In this document: piece by piece, positions 63,367 through 64,000 of the stretch
Numbering within the stretch: position 1 is the first letter of the stretch
Layout: each line of letters begins with the position of its first letter
Origin: Candidatus Cloacimonadota bacterium
GTDB taxonomy: Bacteria; Cloacimonadota; Cloacimonadia; Cloacimonadales; TCS61
Direction of reading: 5' to 3'
DNA length: 64,000 bases
Assembly: GCA_021734835.1 (NCBI GenBank)
Contig: JAIPIH010000009.1
Coordinates: 1 to 64,000, forward strand
The notes under the pieces: generated by a model
Seen by the model: the letters and a program-made list of their open reading frames with translations, nothing else
What the model was told of the DNA's origin: nothing
Database searches by the model: none
Position numbers and translations under genes: made by a program

Positions 63367-64000
63367 TTAATTATCTTCGAACATACTTAATATTTTAAGT
63401 TCATAAGTTAATACTAAGTTTGCCCCTGAAAATGCTGCTTCTATTGCATCCAGATCATAAGTTATCTGGCAATTACCTAAAACTGTCACATCATCAATTT
63501 CAGCTCCGGTTTCGATTCCACCTTCAACATAGATAGCACCGTTGAAACCATTATTTCCATTAATAAATAGTGAACCTGTAATCCACATTATTCCGTTAAA
63601 TGTTCCACCAGATATCTGAGCATCTCCAATGATAACTAAAATTCCACTACCCACCCAAGAAGCAGTAGTTATCTTCATTCGACCGGATGGATTTGAAAAA
63701 GTGATCCATGTTATATCTTCGACACCGGGAGGATTATTAGGAGGGTCTACAAAGTGATTATCAGCAATAGCATTCATTTCTGCTTTAGTCATACCAAAAA
63801 ATTCTTCAAAAGATATCGGGGGGTCAGAATTAGGGAATAAATTACCGAAAATATCGGCACTACCGCCTACATCTATATCTCCATTTGAGTAAATTGCACC
63901 TTGAGCAAGGGTCGGAACCCACTTTACTACTACAGTACTCTTATGTCGATATGTTTCATTATTATCCCGATATGTTGCAAATGAATTTATCTCAATATCA
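63367..64000 (-). CDS. Surface/pilus-associated protein, 5' truncated by the window edge
   Basis: The frame stays open from the stop at 63367 to the right window edge, so the ATG at 63792 is internal. Just upstream of it the translation reads SNGDIDVGGSADIFGN and SFEEFFGMTKAEMNAI with no stop. The visible part (about 210 residues) is beta-rich with Gly/Asn-rich turns, e.g. TFNGIMWITGSLFINGN and AIYVEGGIETGAEIDDV, resembling repeat-like, pilus-tip or bactofilin-like beta-solenoid strands, and ends in SMFEDN. I do not recognise a named family. Its place at the head of the sensor and pilus genes suggests a pilus-associated or minor-pilin-like surface protein (inference). Confidence 0.7.
   Translation of the reverse strand, partial: DIEINSFATYRDNNETYRHKSTVVVKWVPTLAQGAIYSNGDIDVGGSADIFGNLFPNSDPPISFEEFFGMTKAEMNAIADNHFVDPPNNPPGVEDITWITFSNPSGRMKITTASWVGSGILVIIGDAQISGGTFNGIMWITGSLFINGNNGFNGAIYVEGGIETGAEIDDVTVLGNCQITYDLDAIEAAFSGANLVLTYELKILSMFEDN

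Overview
The window is a 64 kb AT-rich chromosomal segment that is almost fully coding, with no intergenic gap above about 300 bases. I see no rRNA, tRNA, CRISPR array, insertion sequence or phage gene. It looks like a Gram-negative (diderm) member of the FCB group, most likely Cloacimonadota or a close relative. The reasons are: an lpx lipid A operon with a fused LpxC-FabZ; secreted proteins with a FlgD-like/type IX-like C-terminal domain (including a C25 gingipain-type peptidase); Omp85-like and MCE/Mla proteins; a secretin; and strong Shine-Dalgarno sites with TTGACA -35 boxes, which Bacteroidota normally lack. The lineage call is inference, since no phylogeny could be run.

Layout. Positions 1-5175 hold the end of a large secreted protein, a TauE/SafE transporter (- strand) and a 1166-residue TPR protein. 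Positions 5206-11109 form a + strand run: EndoQ-like endonuclease, Xaa-Pro aminopeptidase, coaD, a DUF3467 protein, secD, secF. Positions 11400-15157 (-) are skp/ompH, lpxD, lpxC-fabZ, lpxA. Positions 15258-18958 (-) encode a xanthine-dehydrogenase-type molybdoenzyme. Positions 19124-22336 encode a gingipain-like C25 peptidase. Positions 22434-28321 (+) carry an EF-G-like GTPase, yebC, ruvC, ruvA, rsmB and a PASTA protein. Positions 28611-33899 hold gyrB, gyrA and a lipoprotein. Positions 34028-41863 (+) hold aspS, mtaB, mlaF-like, mlaD-like and a metallopeptidase/TolB-propeller/Omp85-barrel fusion. Positions 41991-43762 (-) hold glmM and a small membrane protein.

Positions 43906-54205 (-) are a DNA repair island: addA, addB, a DUF554 protein, yedK/HMCES, dinB, umuC, umuD. 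A 16-bp palindrome sits exactly between the -35 and -10 of the umuD promoter and is a strong candidate SOS operator. After two + strand genes (DUF5684 protein, threonine aldolase), positions 55964-64000 (-) form a divergent type IV pilus locus: a short secretin, a PilO-PilP-like fusion, a PilM-PilN-TPR fusion and a PilT-like ATPase. Upstream of these lie a REC-cNMP-binding regulator, a histidine-kinase-like membrane protein with no ATPase domain, and a surface protein that runs off the window edge.

The least conventional features are the compacted pilus assembly platform with its ATPase-less sensor, the three-domain peptidase/propeller/barrel protein next to MCE genes, and the umuD operator. 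Several starts were moved from the longest ORF to a downstream ATG with a good ribosome binding site.
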